Positions 4,745 to 5,717 of a stretch of 5,717 bases of DNA are shown here, piece by piece; within the stretch, counting starts at the first letter, position 1; every line of letters starts with the position of its first letter. The DNA is from Opitutia bacterium. GTDB lineage: Bacteria > Verrucomicrobiota > Verrucomicrobiia > Opitutales > Opitutaceae. A program made the translations under genes and the position numbers. Where the stretch lies: assembly GCA_025351035.1 (NCBI GenBank), contig JANXWT010000173.1:1-5717 (forward strand), read 5' to 3'. Under the pieces are notes generated by a model. The model saw nothing but the letters and a program-made list of their open reading frames with translations, was not told the origin of the DNA and did not search any database.

Positions 4745-5297
4745 CCGGAAACTTGGTGCCACGCGTGCGTTCACCTTGGTGGAAGTCATGGTGGCCGCCG
4801 CGCTGAGTGGCATTGTGCTGCTGGGCGTGCTCACCACCAATCTGCAGCTGATGGGGAGCGGAGTCCGGCTGACCCAGTATGCCGAGATGGAATCACAGGT
4901 GCGCCGCAGTCTCGAAAAATTTGGCGGTGATTTGCGGAATGCGAAGGATTTCAAATGGAACTCAGCCAGCGATATCACCCTCACCCTGCAGGACGCGACC
5001 CAAGTGACTTACGCCTGGACGGCCGCCACCCAAAGCCTGTTTCTGGTGCCGGGGGCGAACAGCACGGTGACTGCCGGCCGGTATTACTTGGTGACCGGGA
5101 TTCCCCCGCTGGCCAACGGCAGCGCCGGCCTGACCTTTGCCCGGTTCGACCGCGACGGCAATGCTGCCACCACTGACTTGGCAACCAAGCGGGTGCTGCT
5201 GACGATGACGGTTGGCCGTCAGGCCGGGCTTTTCGCCGCGGCCACGGAAAACTCAGTATCAGCCAGTTTCACCCTGCGCAACAAACCCACCAGCTGA
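4740..5297 (+). CDS. PilW/GspJ-like minor prepilin with apparent ATT start codon
   Basis: The prepilin motif R-A|F-T-L-V-E-V is encoded from 4764, with Glu at +5 and a hydrophobic helix after it. Between the last upstream in-frame stop (TGA at 4641-4643) and this motif there is no in-frame ATG, GTG, TTG or CTG. The best start is ATT at 4740, which overlaps the preceding gene's TAA (ATTAA) and gives a ten-residue basic leader, M-N-R-K-L-G-A-T-R-A, and a 185-residue protein. A TTG at 4776 would begin inside the motif and destroy it. Downstream features (Q-V-R-R-S-L-E-K-F then D-L-R-N-A) match the 'dlR.A' region common in PilW/GspJ proteins. Ala, not Gly, precedes the cut site, as in many 'RAFTLVE' proteins of planctomycete and verrucomicrobial genomes. 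It is likely a tip or priming subunit acting with its neighbours. Confidence 0.8.
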   Translation: MNRKLGATRAFTLVEVMVAAALSGIVLLGVLTTNLQLMGSGVRLTQYAEMESQVRRSLEKFGGDLRNAKDFKWNSASDITLTLQDATQVTYAWTAATQSLFLVPGANSTVTAGRYYLVTGIPPLANGSAGLTFARFDRDGNAATTDLATKRVLLTMTVGRQAGLFAAATENSVSASFTLRNKPTS

Positions 5298-5717
5298 TGC
5301 CGCATAATCCTTCAACCCTGCGCACCACCCGGCACCGCTTGGCCGGGAATAGAGGCAGCTTGCTCATCACCGCGATGCTGCTGGCGACGGCGATCGCGAT
5401 CGGGTTGGCCGGTTACATCAGCCTCAGCCGCACTTCGCTCAAACTGGCGCACCGGACTTTTTTTGTTAACGACGCCCGCAATCTGGCCGAGGCTGGTTTG
5501 GAGGAGGCCATCTACAGTTTCAACCTGATGGGTTCCGGCACACCCAAAGCGACAGCTTGGGCCGGATGGACGATTTCCGGCACCAACGCGACGCGCACGC
5601 TGACCCCGTTCAACCGGGACCAAAACGCCGTCGGGATTGTGAAAGTTTTTGTTTACGCCTATGGCGGCAGCGACGCGAATCCCTACGCGGTCTCCTCAGC
5701 CACCATCACCCCGTTCG
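5297..5717 (+). CDS. PilX/GspK-like minor pilin, partial at right edge
   Basis: The ATG at 5297-5299 overlaps the preceding TGA by one base (TGATG), and the frame is open to the window end (140 codons). The product has a basic N-terminus, then R19-G20-S21-L-L-I-T, a hydrophobic helix (about 22-43) and D59-A-R-N-L-A-E-A-G-L-E-E-A (59-71). The helix followed by 'A..LAEAG.E.A' is characteristic of PilX N-terminal-domain proteins and also of GspK. Processing would be expected after G20. The +5 position is Thr25 rather than Glu, as in GspK and many PilX proteins, which sit at the filament tip and need no Glu to dock on a preceding subunit. With the two upstream minor pilins it completes a PilV-PilW-PilX (or GspI-GspJ-GspK) order. 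Translation is probably coupled to the upstream gene, as no Shine-Dalgarno is seen. Confidence 0.8.
   Translation, partial: MPHNPSTLRTTRHRLAGNRGSLLITAMLLATAIAIGLAGYISLSRTSLKLAHRTFFVNDARNLAEAGLEEAIYSFNLMGSGTPKATAWAGWTISGTNATRTLTPFNRDQNAVGIVKVFVYAYGGSDANPYAVSSATITPF

Noticed and set aside
3347..4984. Long minus-strand open frame of 545 codons opposite the pilin genes
   Set aside because: It runs antisense across three plus-strand genes and a spacer, shows an Arg/His/Ser/Pro-rich composition without any motif, and the plus strand has clear prepilin signatures. Long antisense frames are common in GC-rich DNA.
5384..5402. GCGATCGCGATCG run resembling a highly iterated palindrome
   Set aside because: It encodes part of the hydrophobic helix (Ala-Ile-Ala-Ile-Gly) and occurs once; codon usage explains it.

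Overview
The window is a piece of a bacterial type IV filament locus, either type IV pilus or type II secretion (T4P/T2SS). It looks GC-rich by eye, apart from AT-rich DNA just before the first gene. No rRNA, tRNA, CRISPR array or insertion sequence is visible. The style fits Verrucomicrobiota (perhaps Opitutales) or a related PVC lineage: a lone receiver protein next to a GspE/PilB ATPase, several divergent prepilin-like proteins in close succession, an 'RAFTLVE' prepilin motif, and starts with little or no Shine-Dalgarno. This assignment is inferred from gene style only; no marker gene is present.

Layout: (1) Bases 1-44, minus strand, read as the first codons of a divergent gene that leaves the window on the left. 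Its N-terminus resembles a prepilin leader (K-K-S-G-F-T). (2) Bases 45-191 would then be a divergent control region. (3) A plus-strand series begins with a single-domain response regulator (192-593), a 66-residue unknown protein (614-814) and a GspE/PilB-family ATPase (807-2540). These are tightly packed, and the last two overlap. (4) After a spacer with a small GNRA-type hairpin come a GspG-like pseudopilin (2660-3325, true start probably later) and a single-membrane-span protein of unknown function (3332-4120). (5) After a C-rich, G-poor spacer come a PilV/GspI-like minor pilin (4265-4744), a PilW/GspJ-like minor pilin (4740-5297) and a PilX/GspK-like protein cut by the right edge (5297 onward). 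These last three are joined by stop-start overlaps.

Working together, the ATPase would drive assembly of a periplasmic or surface filament from the inner membrane. The GspG-like protein and the three minor pilins would form the filament body or its priming tip. The bitopic protein could link cytoplasmic and periplasmic parts, and the receiver could adjust assembly in response to a sensor kinase encoded elsewhere. The secretin, platform protein (GspF/PilC) and prepilin peptidase are not in the window, so sequence alone does not decide between pilus and secretion system.

The points most worth checking are the apparent ATT start codon of the PilW-like gene, the hidden divergent prepilin at the left edge, the 13-base tandem duplication before the 66-residue gene, and the two proteins of unknown function inside the filament operon.
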